From contig JBANSL010000013.1 in assembly GCA_037127255.1 (NCBI GenBank), positions 82,280,188 through 82,344,187 of the forward strand: a stretch of 64,000 bases of DNA, in the 5' to 3' direction. A program made the position numbers and the translations under genes. The notes under the pieces are model-generated. The model was not told the origin of the DNA. It was given only the letters and a program-made list of their open reading frames with translations, and searched no databases. Shown piece by piece: positions 35,100-46,559 of this stretch. Position 1 is the first letter of the stretch, and every line of letters begins with the position of its first letter. The DNA is from Persicaria tinctoria. Lineage: Eukaryota; Streptophyta; Magnoliopsida; Caryophyllales; Polygonaceae.

Positions 35100-36911
35100 T
35101 TGATATGCCACGGCCGCAACACAATGTTGCGTATGCGGCACACCATGCTGTGGGGGAGCATCCCCTGGCGGCGCCCGCCGCAGCACCACATGCCCCCCTC
35201 CTACCCCCCTCCCCCCCTCCCCCCGGCTCCCCCGGCTCCCCTTAACCCCCCACCTCCCCTTGCACCCCCCGTCCAAACCATGAAGACCTGGTCCCAGTCC
35301 GGGATCTTCAAACCTAACCCCAAATACAACATTCTTAACCCGTCCCTCGACATATCCCCTCTACCCAAATCACCCCACAAGGCCTTACAGGACCCGAGCT
35401 GGCACGCAGCCATGATGGATGAGTTTAGTGCTTTAATAAAGAACGGCACGTGGGACCCCGTTCCAAGGCCTCGGGATACTAATATCATTAACTGCATGTG
35501 GTTGTTCAAACATAAGTACAGGTCTGACGGGACTCTTGAGCGACACAAGGCTCGCCTAGTGGTCAATGACAAGTCTCAGGAGGTTGGAGTTGACTGTGAC
35601 GAGACTTTCATCCCGGTCGTCAGACTGGCTACCATTCGCGCAGTTATGAGTATCGCCCTCACCAAGGACTGGCCCATCCATCAGCTGGACGTCAAGAATG
35701 CCTTCCTTCACGGCAATCTTCAGGAGACTGTGTATATGCATCAGCCACCGGGCTTCTATGATCGCTCCCGTCCATCTCACGTTTGCCTTCTCCAGAAGTC
35801 TCTCTATGGGTTAAAACAGGCGCCTCGCGCCTAGGATCAGCGATTCGCCACGTGCCTCACTGGTATTGGGTTTCAGGGCAGTCAGTCTGATCACTCCCTC
35901 TTTGTGTTCCACTCCGGGTCTGACACTGCCTATCTTCTCTTGTACGTCGACGACATTGTGCTCACCGCCTCCTCTACATCCCTCCTGTCTAGGCTGATGG
36001 CACTGCTGCGTTCAGAGTTTGCCATGACTGATCTCGATTCCCTGAGCTACTTCATCAGCGTCTCTGTGACTCGCACCCATTCTGCACTGTTCCTACATCA
36101 GCAGAAGTATGCCCTTGAGATTGTCGACAAAGCAAGAATGAAGTCTTGCAAGCCCGCCACCACTCTTGTCGGCTGCAAGTCGAAACTCGATGATGCTTCT
36201 AGTCCCAAGGTTGAGGACCCTACCGCCTATCGCAGTCTGGCCAGTGCCCTCCAGTACCTGACTTTCACTAGGCCGGACATCACCTTCGATGTCCAGCAGA
36301 TTTGCTTATACATGCATGATCCCCGCGAGCATCACCTTCAGGCCCTCAAGCGGATAATCTGGTACATCAAGGGCACCTCTGACATGGGTTTGCATCTCAC
36401 TCGCAGCCGGTTTGACTCCCTTACCGCGTATTCCGATGCTGACTGGGCGGGTTGTCCTGAAACTCGCCGCTCCACTTCTGGTTTTGCTGTGTACCTTGGC
36501 GACAATCTAGTCTCGTGGTCCTCCAAGCATCAGGCCACCATCTCCCGCTCAAGCGCCGAGGCCGAGTATCGTGGGGTTGCCAACGCAGTGGCCGAAACAT
36601 GTTGGCTCCGCAACCACCTCTGCGAGCTCCGAGTTCCCCTTCGATCGGCTACACTGGTCTACTGCGACAATGTCTCTGCTGTTTACCTTTCGTCGAACCC
36701 GGTTCAGCATCAGCGGACGAAGCATATCGAGATTGACATCCATTTCGTCCGAGAGAAGGTCGCCCTAGGCCAGGTCCGGGTTCTTCATTTCCCTTCTGCA
36801 CATCAGTATGCGGACATTTTCACAAAAGGATTAACTACTCCTCTTTTCACTTCTTTTCGTTCCAGTCTTGCTATTCGCTCACCTCTAGCTGCGACTGAGG
36901 GAGGATGTTAG
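35100..36911 (+). pseudogene. Ty1/copia reverse transcriptase-RNase H relic
   Basis: A proline-rich linker (to about 35275) leads into a copia RT: ALQDPSWHAAMMDEF, ERHKARLVVN, QLDVKNAFLHGNL and SLYGLKQAP, then a TAG stop at 35832. The frame resumes and continues with LLLYVDDIVL (catalytic YVDD), FTRPDITFDVQQ, then RNase H with YSDADWAGCPETRRSTSG, SSAEAEYRG and YCDNVSAVYL, ending at TGA/TAG near 36911. Gag, protease and integrase are absent. The GC content is far above that of the flanks. A stop codon and 5' truncation make it non-functional. Confidence 0.9.
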
Positions 36912-37030
36912 CATATATTATTTATACGTGTACAGTTACCATTGTACCCTCAGGGTTTTCAGCCCATTGATATATATACAGGAGTAGGCCCCTGAGATCC
37001 GGTAAGGACTCGGTTATCCAAACACTTACA
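36907..37030 (+). mobile_element. probable short 3' LTR of the copia relic
   Basis: The purine tract gagggagga is followed at once by TGTTAGCATATATT, and the segment ends caaacacttaca, giving TG/CA ends about 124 bp apart. The partner LTR is missing, so the right edge is inferred. Confidence 0.5.
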
Positions 37031-37278
37031 GATAGCTGGTGGCCACCATGGATGACGACGGCAAGAGGAGCGGTGTTGTGAAGCCAGAGGCGACCTGATG
37101 CCCAGGAGAGACGATGGAGAGAAAGGAGAGAAAGAAGTTTACATGGTTGGAGAGAGAACGGGAGAAAGAAAGAGGAAGAGAATGGTAAAAACGAAAAGAA
37201 GGAAAAATTTTGGAGAATGCTCCACGTGGATAGCTTCCCTGCTCTCCAAAGTACTCAGCTTTAAGATATAGGAAGATT

Positions 37279-37378
37279 AATTATGTTTGGCTGGGAAGGC
37301 CTAGAACTCCAAAAGAAGGGGAAGGGGAAGACTCACCTTGCTACTTGTTGCAGTTAAACTCCAGAAGAAGGGGAACTC
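37279..37378. repeat. segmental duplicate, left part of copy A
   Basis: About 100 bp from atgtttggctgggaaggcc to the aactccagaagaagggg region matches 43246-43345 with a few changes. The right part of copy A is at 38813-38985; the hAT element and other DNA separate the two. Confidence 0.75.
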
Positions 37379-37551
37379 CGGAAAGAGGTGATCAAGGATG
37401 AAGAAGAAGATTGTAAATAGAGAGACAATCTGTTATAGAAGTAAATAAGTGAATACAACGTAATATTACACCTGATTACCTTGGTTTGTACGGAGTATAA
37501 CCTAAGGTTGATTCATGAATTTACATTTTTGCCCTCCTAATACATAAATAT

Positions 37552-38436
37552 TAGGGTTGTGCATAACCGGGTATCCGACACGACACGACACGACACGACA
37601 AAAAACACGACACGATAAGGGGGAAAGTGCCGATCCGAACACGACACGATAACTACCGGGTATCCGACACGATAACACGACACGGTTTCGTGTCGGCTAC
37701 CCGTATAACACGACACGACACGATTTGTACTGTACATGAGTAAATGAAATCTGCTTTTTTTTTTTCTGAACAATTGAAGAACACTGGAGCTCAATACATT
37801 CAACACTGCACAGGAGCTCAATGAAATCTGTTGGATTGTTGACTGAAGGTGCGGCGAATACGCCAGATCTGAAGACTAGAACACGCCGGAGCAAGCAATT
37901 GAGCGAGAGGAGAGGGCAAATTTGACTGATTGCGAGCTAGATATGAAGTTTGAACATGCTAGATCTGAACACTTGAACACGCCAGATCTGAAGCACCTCG
38001 ACCACGCCGGATCTGAAGTTTGAGCAAGGACGAGCGTCGAGCGAGGCCGAGGGCTAGCGCCAAACTTGAAGGGCGAGAGATGAGATGAGAGGAGAGGAGA
38101 GGAGAGGAGAGGAGAGGAGACGCCAGATCTGAAGCACCTCGACCACGCCGGATCTGAAGTTTGAGCAAGGACGAGCGTCGAGCGAGGCCGAGGGCTAGCG
38201 CCAAACTTGAAGGGCGAGAGATGAGATGAGATGAGAGGAGAGGAGAGGAGAGCTGTGACCTGTGGGTGGCGGCGAGTCTGGAAAAGGAAGGAAGAAGACG
38301 CCAGCTCGATCTAACCCTAAACAGAAAATAAAAATAAAACAAAAGGCTGGAAAAAGCAAAAAAAATACGCCCTTGTCCCACACGCCACAGCTGACCAACT
38401 GGGCAAGCCGCACTATGTGATACCTAGTAACTTTTA

Positions 38437-38490
<54 letters not shown>

Positions 38491-38701
38491 ACAGAAAACT
38501 AAATTATAAAAAAAATATTATCGTGTCGTGTCGGATACCTGACAAGGGAAAAATCCCGATCCGAACACGACACGATTATTGTCGTGTTTTACCGTTTCGT
38601 GTCATAATCGTGTCGTATCTATATCGTTTCGTGTTTTTTCGTATCGTATTGGTACGGTTTCGTGTCGTGTCAACCGTGTCGTATTTTTCTGCACAACCCT
38701 A
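37552..38701. mobile_element. non-autonomous hAT-like element
   Basis: Ends are TAGGGTTGTGCA and TGCACAACCCTA, flanked by the perfect 8-bp repeat ataaatat (37544-37551 and 38702-38709). This is the hAT signature. Subterminal regions are dense in cgacacg/cgtgtcg motifs in opposite orientation at the two ends. The interior holds a tandem duplication of about 145 bp (37975-38110 and 38120-38245), a (gagag) tract and a (TA)n tract at 38437-38486. No transposase frame is present. Confidence 0.9.
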
Positions 38702-38812
38702 ATAAATATCTATAATATACATGACACCATATATCCTAATAAGAGGAAAAGAGGCCGGATGAGTTCACAGTTGTAATTCATATCTCAAGTACCAGCTTGA
38801 ATATTTATAATA

Positions 38813-38985
38813 TGCAGTGTGATTACGGTGATGAAGAAACCCCCAATCAGAGTTATATATATAGAGAACTAGCTTGAATTGCCAACGGTAAATAATTCCA
38901 GTTGGAATCAAACAAGGCCCGGTAGTAGGTAAAATCAAAAATTACCCGTAAAATAAAGGTTGAAAGGTTATGGAATAATATAAAT
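38813..38985. repeat. segmental duplicate, right part of copy A
   Basis: From atgcagtgtgattacggtg to tggaataatataaa this matches 43361-43545, with aagaaacccccaatcag and aaacaaggcc shared. Confidence 0.75.
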
Positions 38986-39050
38986 TTTGTATAGGGCGAA
39001 AAAAAGTTTATTTATAAAAAAAGTCAAGTTTATTTGGTTATTATTAGAAA

Positions 39051-39711
39051 CTAGCGTAGTTCCCGCGCCATGGCGCGATTTAAAAAAAAAAATTTAAATA
39101 ATAAACTAAATGAATATTATACAATTAAATAAAATATTAGTTTAATATTTTGAATTAAATTTATAAGAACAAACTCATAAGAGAAGAGTATAATACATTC
39201 ATTAAAGATGGATTCTATTGTGATAATATATGAAGATTTACAAATAGATATAAGTTATATATTAATTTACTATTTTGAATTAAACCCATTAGTTATTTCA
39301 AAAATAAAAATTAATTGCAAAAAGAAAATAAATCCATTAAAATTATATTGTGATAGTATTTGAAGATTTACAAATAGGTAGTATAAGTTATATATTAATT
39401 TATTATTTTGAATTAAACTCATTAGTTATTTAAAAAATAAAAAATAATTGCAAAAAGGAAATAAATCCATTAAAATTCTATTGTATTTGTGATAGTTTAT
39501 GAAGATTTACAAATAGATATAAGTTATATATTAATTTATTATTTTGAATTAAACCCATTAGTTATTTCAAAAATAAAAATGAATTGCAAAAAGAAAATAA
39601 AAAGGAAAGAGAAAAAAAGTGATTGGTTAAAAATGAGAGGATTAAGGTGGGCATGCCACGTAGGCAAAAACTCTTCTGTTTTAAGAGTTTATATAGATAT
39701 AGATATATAGA
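39051..39711 (-). mobile_element. non-autonomous Helitron with internal tandem repeats
   Basis: On the minus strand the 5' end is TCTATATATCTATATC, with cctacgtggcatgcc soon after, as in many plant Helitrons. The 3' end has the palindrome CGCGCCATGGCGCG (39064-39077) then ggaactacgctag. It is inserted between A and T. Inside, a unit of about 138 bp (gaagatttacaaatag...) is repeated three times between about 39207 and 39600. No helicase gene. Confidence 0.8.
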
Positions 39712-39963
39712 TATTATAATAATTTCAAACCAAATAAACTAAAAACACTAAAAACAAACCAAAAAAGTTGCTTGGTTTAGCTTTTTTTTTTTACACTGTT
39801 TTAAACTACGAAAGGATTTTTTTAAGCATCTACACACAGTTATATGTCCTTCCTACCTACCTAATTATCTAGATATATCATCACATCGAGTGAGGGGCTA
39901 TGGGTTCATATGGGACGGAATTAATAAACTGACTAAAATTATAAACATAGTAAATTAATTAAT

Positions 39964-40034
39964 TTGCCTCACCAATTCAAAAACAAGTCGGCTTTTAATT
40001 TATTTTCCATCACCTACAATTACATTATCGATCC
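39964..40034. other. insertion target with left 14-bp repeat of the next LINE
   Basis: tacattatcgatcc at 40021-40034 is repeated at 40918-40931 after the LINE poly(A). Confidence 0.8.
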
Positions 40035-40917
40035 GTGCAATCGACATGGCCTCAAGTGTTTGACCAGAACATTCCTAGCCAGTTCTTCACTTCGGACACA
40101 AAAGGGTGGCTGCTTTGCAATCTCTCCAGCTCCAATGCCCGGAGCGCTCTCTTTGGCTATTTCATATGGTACATTTGGAAGAGGAGGAATGAGAAAGTAT
40201 TTAGGGGAAGTGCTGAAGACATGAGGGTGGTGGTTCATAGGGAAAAGACTTCGGGGGTGCTGTTCGAACAATGTCGAAGCAAGCACTTTCTGAGTCTGCC
40301 AAAACCACCCACCACTCAGCATCAGACCTTAAGTGGACAGCCCCTCCAACAATTAAGCTGGGTGAAACTCAACGTCGATGGCTCGTCTCGCGGCAATCCG
40401 GGCCTGGCGAGCTGTGGGGGAGCCATATGTGACAGCACCGGAATGTTCTTGCAGGGATACAACGTCAAGGTGGGAATTTGCACAGCGCTCCGAGCGGAGC
40501 TCCTCGCTTTATTCCACGGCATTCAACTATGCCTCAATACGCCCTATCGATGCACAATTGTAGAAACGGATTCGACAGGAGTATGCAAATTACTGCTGGA
40601 GGAGCTGCCCGAGGCCCACGCTGATTTGCTGCTCATTCGACAATGTCGCCAGTTGATCAATACTCAAGGCTGGACCATCAAAGTCCAACATGTACACAGG
40701 AAGGCGAACACGGTGGCCGACGCTCTTGCAGAGCTGGCTGCTAACTCTGCCGACGAGATAAATGTCACCAGGGCCTTTGAGGATCCCCCTCAAATCCTCA
40801 ATCCATTATTTCACTTACCATGAAAGACTTGGCTTTATGCCCAAACGTTGTACACCCTCCTAATTAGCTATAATAAAACTGGGCTCTAGCCCTCCTTTTC
40901 GACCAAAAAAAAAAAAA
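40035..40917 (+). mobile_element. 5'-truncated LINE with intact RNase H domain
   Basis: An open frame of about 262 codons from the junction to TGA at 40821-40823 ends in an RNase H domain of the LINE/RVT_3 type: WVKLNVDGSSRGNPGLASC (first catalytic Asp), ALRAELLALFHG (Glu), IVETDSTGV (Asp) and HVHRKANTVADALAEL. A 3' UTR and a 13-base poly(A) at 40905-40917 follow. A 14-bp direct repeat flanks the insert. The frame begins with GTG exactly at the junction, so it is a truncated LINE polyprotein, not a host gene. It has no visible stop or frameshift, which suggests a fairly recent insertion. Confidence 0.9.
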
Positions 40918-41369
40918 TACATTATCGATCCATCAATGTCACTTTAATTATTTTACGGAGTAGCTCTTTCTTTTCTTATGCAGATCCAGTACGTACATTG
41001 AAAAACTTCATTTACGTATTTAATTGTTGGATAAATTTTCCATATATATATATGTTTAAATAAAATAATGGATAAATTTTCATATAATGTAATTTGATTA
41101 TCTATTTGGATTTTTTTAATGTGGTGTTTTATTTTAATCATTTCAATAATTATTACAAAATTTAGCCATTAAATATTAATATTTCAATAATAACACTATC
41201 ATACTCCAAAATAATCTTTAATCTTAGTTTAATAAAGTTATAATTTCGAGTAATAAAAAAGCAAATGGTGCGGCGGATGTGAATGAAATTAACTTTTTTT
41301 AAAAAAAAAATTAAAGAAAGTGAAAAGGGAAGAAAAAAAAAAGAGTTAGTATAAGTTGGAAATCCAAAA

Positions 41370-41757
41370 GGCAGTGTCATTTCTAGAAGTTCAGCTGAAG
41401 CTGAATATCGAGCAATGGCTCAGGCCGTCACTGATCGAAGTTAGTTGGATGGTCCGATTGCTTGAGGATCTTGGCATCACTTCTCTCTCCCCAGTTACTC
41501 TGTTCTATGGCAATAGTTCAGCTTTGTAAATAGCCAAAAACCCCATATTCTATTAGTTCGCGAACTAAGTATATCGAAATAGACTGTCACTTTACTCGTG
41601 ACAAAGTTTTGGAAGGTCTACTTCAATTGTCGTACATTCCCAAACTTGAACAACTTGCTAATGTCTTCACAAAGGTCCTGCCCTCTGTCCAGCAAGAGCT
41701 TCTTCTTACCAAGCTTGGAATGCTCTCCGAATGTTCCCATTCAGCAGATTGAGGGGG
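41370..41757 (+). pseudogene. copia RNase H C-terminal relic
   Basis: Forward frames, with several stops and shifts, give SRSSAEAEYRAMAQAVTD, MVRLLEDLGITS, KYIEIDCHFTRDKVLEG and LANVFTKVLP, the usual order at the end of a copia polyprotein. The purine tract attgaggggg follows at 41749-41757. Everything upstream of the RNase H end is missing. Confidence 0.85.
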
Positions 41758-41758
41758 T

Positions 41759-41985
41759 TGTAGAGAGTTATGTTTGGGCCTATTTTTCGGTTATCATGGT
41801 AGGGGCCGGTTGTTGAGCCCAACCCATGTATTATAAATAAGGTTGTAAGCCCGTTAAGTAGAAATTAGATCGGTTGTAACAACCTTCCAACAAACTCCGA
41901 GCTCTCATTTTGGTCTCTAATGGAGATTGTGCAGTTTTCATCTTGCTCTCAGTTCAACCGATCAAATCATCAAATTCACCAAATA
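41759..41985 (+). mobile_element. probable LTR of the copia relic
   Basis: It begins TGTAGAGAGTTATG directly after the purine tract and includes a TATA-like tattataaataag and a region rich in cttccaacaaactcc. The right end is uncertain. Confidence 0.45.
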
Positions 41986-42543
41986 CACCGAAATTAATAA
42001 TTAATTGGGAGGCCGCTTCCTAAGTCCTAACCTAGCTCCGATCCACCACCGCAAACACACCGAAATTAATTTAAGAAACTATTTTTAAATTTTGAGGCCA
42101 ACATCAATTCCACCATCACAACACTTACACTTACTAGTTACTATACATCATATCAGTTTAATGCAGTGAAATGGAATTGTCAAAATCAGTCGTTTGGCCT
42201 CGTCAGCATCCAATTTTTTTTCAATCGACTTTTCTATTAGACAATTGTTTTTTATTTGTACACAAGTAAACATCAGCAATAAAGAAGTTAAGTTAAAGTT
42301 CACACCCTCTTAATTAGATTAATTATTCTATACTTGTACAATAAAATTAACCAAACCTTAAAAGACGAAGGTAAACCTTAAAAGACGGAGTAAGTTTTAC
42401 AAATACAGCAAGTGGGACGTGGACAAACAATATCCACCTTGCTTCTCCCGATCGAGAGTAAATAAACAGTATTATATTGGTCCAAATTAACCTTAAAATG
42501 GAGATGGATTAATTTATTAATTAAATAATATTACATGATCGAT

Positions 42544-42747
42544 CTACACAATACAAATACAACACGTGTTGGTGTAGCACATTCCACCAGGACGATGGAT
42601 TTGAGAAGAACAATAGTTATTACAATCTTTATTAACGCAACGTCCATCCCCGGACCAATAATTGTCACAACCTAAACCACTATAAACAAAGAAGGTGAGG
42701 AAACAAAGAAGGTAAGCTAGAAAGATGATTAGGTAGGTGGTCTTCAT
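42544..42747 (-). CDS. diverged defensin-like cysteine-rich peptide outside the array
   Basis: 67-residue precursor starting MKTTYLIIFL at the ATG at 42747; the frame upstream has only non-ATG starts. A hydrophobic signal segment covers residues 5-22 and the mature part starts near GLGCDNYW. The eight cysteines have exactly the array spacing C-x9-C-x4-C-x3-C-x10-C-x4-C-C-x-C, and CDNYW, QxHR, GG and TNTCC are conserved. The remaining mature residues differ strongly (GDGRC for GPGSC, NKDC for NAAC), so it is an old paralogue. A TATA-like tatatat lies about 60 bp upstream at 42804-42812 (minus). It shares none of the array's flanking modules. Confidence 0.8.
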   Translation of the reverse strand: MKTTYLIIFLAYLLCFLTFFVYSGLGCDNYWSGDGRCVNKDCNNYCSSQIHRPGGMCYTNTCCICIV

Positions 42748-43245
42748 TCTTCCCAATCTGATTCTGATTTCTGAGGTGCGGTGGATTCTAAGAATCTACA
42801 TGCCATATATACAAATTTAAAGGAGGATCAACAATAAATTAACACACACACACATATATATATATAATATATTTGATCGAACCAATTCAAAAATGATGAT
42901 GATATTTTCTTATACAAATAATTTATTTGGCCGTAAATACATATGAACAATAAGGTATTGAATAAGAACAATTTATTCAAAGTGGTACGTATTAGTGTAA
43001 TACATTTGAACAACTAGCTATTTAAATTAAATATGAATAGTTAGCTATTTATATTTGAATAATTAGGTTATAAAATATGAAAGATTACAAAGTGGGATAT
43101 GATAATTAGTGATCTGTATAGAGTTGAATAACAAAGTTAATTATTTATATATGAATATAAAATTAAATTTTGAAAGAAATAACAGCAAATATAATCTAGA
43201 AAGGAAAAAAAATCAAAAAAATTAAATCTAACTATAAACGAAATT

Positions 43246-43545
43246 ATGTTTGGGTGGGAAGGCCTAAAACTCCAAAAGAAGGTTGAAGGGGAGGGGGAGG
43301 ACTCACCTTGCTACTTGTTGCAGTTAAACTCCAGAAGAAGGGGAGGACAAGTGATGCATGCAGTGTGTGTGATGACTGTGGTGAAGAAACCCCCAATCAG
43401 TTATCAGAGTTATATAGAGAACCAGCTTGCCTACGTACGGTAATTAATTCCAGTTGAATTGGAATCAAACAAGGCCCCGGTAGTAGCTAGGTAAAATCAA
43501 AAAATTATGTAAAATAAAGGTTGAAAGGTTATGGAATAATATAAA
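43246..43545. repeat. segmental duplicate, copy B
   Basis: About 300 bp homologous to 37279-37378 plus 38813-38985, uninterrupted here. On the minus strand it contains acaagtagcaag followed by gtgagt, a good splice donor, so it may be the relic of a gene edge. It ends at a Helitron 3' end. Confidence 0.75.
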
Positions 43546-43552
43546 ACTATAG

Positions 43553-45446
43553 TGTAAGGCCCGTGCCTAAGGCACGGGTACGAAATATTTTGATTATATA
43601 CTACAATGTAATATTATACAAATATATACAACATTTTATGTCCGATCTCTATACCTTTTTTAGACCATTTAAATTGAAACGATATAATATTTATGAAATG
43701 TCGAATATTCAAACAAAGTACCACAACTGGCAATTCAACCCAACCGCGAGAACACTTTCTAAAGCATTATAAATAGAAAATCAATAAGAAATGTCATCTA
43801 AATAAAGACGAGGAGAAAATAACGATAAATTAGCCAATTCGAAAGCCATCGCATAGAAAATGACCGTTGGCATAGCATGAGATCAAAAGGTTGTATATGA
43901 CTCCTCATACATTCTGAAAAACTTCTTTATACACTACATTAGTGGTAGCAAATGAAGCATTACCTTCATTGTCAGAAACTAATACTTTCATTCCAGCTCT
44001 GCTAGTAACTCTAGACACAGCTACATATAATTGTCCATGGGTGAACACTGGCTTCGGTAGGAAGAGACCGACTTGTGAAAGAGATTGCCCCCGACTCTTG
44101 TTAATGGTCATAGCAAATGAAACCATCAATGGGAACTGTCGGCGTTGAAACTTGAATGGCAACAATGTGTCCGAAGGTGATAACACCATGCGAGGTATAG
44201 AGACCTTATGACCAGCATGCATCCCAGACATATTTTTTGCTTCCAATATACGATTTCCCAATCATGTAATGATTAGCCGAGTTCCATTACATAAGCCAAG
44301 AGAATGATCCAAGTTGCGAAGTAACATCACAGGAACCCCTACCTTTAGTGTGATGTTATGATTAGGTATCCCTGAGCATTTGATGGTGTTCAAATATTCG
44401 GCCGAGTAAATAGCTGATCCTTGTCCTTCTATATTAACATCCGACTTGCAAAGGCTATCTGAACTCAAAAATACCTTATCCTCTTCAGGGATTAATGAGA
44501 GTACATAGCCATTTACCTTATCCACGACTTCGTGCGTTGGAGCTAGGATGGCTCTTTCTTGGAAGTAAGTAGAATCGATCAAATGATCTGATACATGTGG
44601 ATAGACTGCAGGAACAATGGCTCCAATCGGATCATTTGTGTAAGGAATAAGAAGATCAGGTCGAAAATGAACAATAGCTTCACCATCATTATCATCACCC
44701 TCAACTCCATCACCAATTCGGAGCACCCAATCTGAGAACTCCTTCAATTCTTCCACATCAGAATCAACTTGGCCAGAAGATAGTCTCATATTCCTAGTCA
44801 ATTGGAGTACCTACGTAGTTGTAAAACACTTTCTTTTATTAGATGAATCGTGCATCTAATAGGAAATATTAGATACATTTGGCCAAATTAATAAATGAAC
44901 GTAAGTAGCTATGAAAAAAATATTTACCTTGCAATCACACCATAGATAGGAAGAGTTTATTGTAGCAGATACAATGCCCTGTCTACTTCCTCGTGCAACA
45001 ACGGGCAATATTTGCCTAAAATCACCACCAAAGACCACAACTTTCCCCCCGAATGGTTGTGTTTCACTGTGAGGATTGGAAAACTTGAGGACATCTCGTA
45101 AGCTTCGATCCAAAGCTTCAAAACAATATCTATTAGCCATAGGTGCTTCATCCCAGATTATAAGTTTCGTTGCTGCAACTAATGCCGCCAAATGAGTACC
45201 AGGACGAATTTCACACATAGAGTCCTCATGTATTTGTAAGGGAATGGCAAACCTGGAATGTGCAGTCCTTCCACCAGGGAGTAGAAGTGCCGCAATGCCA
45301 CTCAGTGCCACATTCAAAACAATATGCCCTTCACTTCGACCTAGACCACGAGTAAACGATCCGGAAACCCTAAGAAAGACGGTACCATATGTTCGATGAT
45401 ATATTTGCTCGGACAGAGGTGGGGGCAATTCTGTTGAAGAATCCAT
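43553..45446 (-). mobile_element. Helitron relic (3' end and helicase region)
   Basis: A perfect 8-bp stem with 3-nt loop (cccgtgcc at 43560-43567, ggcacggg at 43571-43578) is followed on the minus strand by ccttacactatag, a slightly degenerate Helitron 3' terminus. The RepHel C-terminal helicase lies just upstream on the same strand. The 5' end of the element was not found, so the full extent is unknown and may reach past 46200. Confidence 0.75.
43905..45446 (-). pseudogene. Helitron PIF1-like helicase, C-terminal part, degenerate
   Basis: Minus-strand reading from 45446: VLNVALSGIAALLLPGGRTA, LIIWDEAPMANRYCFEAL (Walker B-like DEAP), GGKVVVFGGDFRQILPVV, then a 117-nt intron with consensus ends (donor at 44927, acceptor at 44811), LTRNMRL, PVMLLRNLD, a TGA stop at 44262-44264, then MTINKSRGQSLSQVGLFLPK and LYVAVSRVTS. 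The order is that of Helitron/PIF1 helicases. The Walker A loop expected near 45390 is destroyed by a frame change, and the Rep domain is absent. The protein cannot be active. Confidence 0.9.
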
Positions 45447-46470
45447 AATTGTATCCTACAAAACCACATACCGAACACAAAACTTAAAACACTAAAAAAA
45501 TTAGCTCAAGAATCTTCAAAATGAGAAATATACTACCACAACCTCTCACTGCCATTTTATATGTCCCCTTTAAGGTAATGCACATATTTGATACAATAAG
45601 TTACTTTGTCTAAATTAAGCCTTTACATGATAATATAAAATCATCAAATTTCTAGATTCCAGTCAATTATAACTCAATTATAACTCTTGATTGAGAAGCA
45701 AAAGGTCACCATTCACATACCTTAGCTTTCGATAATCATCAAAATTTTAGATATGTGTTTTGTTTGATCAATTGCTGTCAGAAGCAATACGTTCATACTA
45801 AATGATAACTTTTCATTGAAAATATGGATGGAGGAAAAAACTCATTCACATACCTTAGCCTTCGAAAACTTCTTAGGATTTCCTAGCACGCTAAGTGATA
45901 ACTCTTGATTAGGAAGAGAGTACGGATCGACTGACGATGTATCGAGAATACTTGCTAATTGAACCTGCAAATATGTGTGTCAACTATATTATAGTTATAA
46001 CTTGCAAATACAAGTGAAGAACAACCCAGAACTGCAACTTATAAAGGAAGTGGCTATTTAGGGAATTTCAGCAAACACCTTATAGGCGACACTTCTTTGA
46101 AGATCCAAATCAAAATCAGCATCAGGAGTGAGAGCAGTTGGTGGAAACGATTGTGAAAGGATTAGTAGGAATGTGTGTGAAACAGAGGAAGAGAGTGGGG
46201 GAGATAGTGGAGGTGGAGCTGTTTTTAAAAATTAATTTTTGTAAATCACAATTGTCAAAACTGAAATTGTTTTTAAAAATATAAACTATCATAACTGAAA
46301 CTGTTTGTAGATTACTGGAAGACTGATCTCAAAGATGCAGTTATATGGTTTTCGTATAAGGTAGTATTTTGAAGTGAATGCATCCATGCTCATTATTTGC
46401 ATAGTTTTATCATTTTTAATTTAGCGCATAGAGCATTTCTTTTGTGTCTTTCATGTGAGCTACTGAGCTG
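45447..46470. other. no gene recognised
   Basis: AT-rich sequence upstream of the Helitron helicase. The expected N-terminal helicase and Rep domains could not be read in any frame. Confidence 0.5.
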
Positions 46471-46559
46471 TGACTATGCTTCTTGTGTCTTGTTTTCTGT
46501 TAAGTGTGATTTGCTTTGTCTATTCATCCGTTTGAGTTTCACATGATCTAGTTCAGCTG

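Noticed and set aside
40035..40823. Host RNase H gene
   Set aside because: The frame starts with GTG exactly at a LINE insertion junction, with target duplication and poly(A), so it is a truncated LINE.
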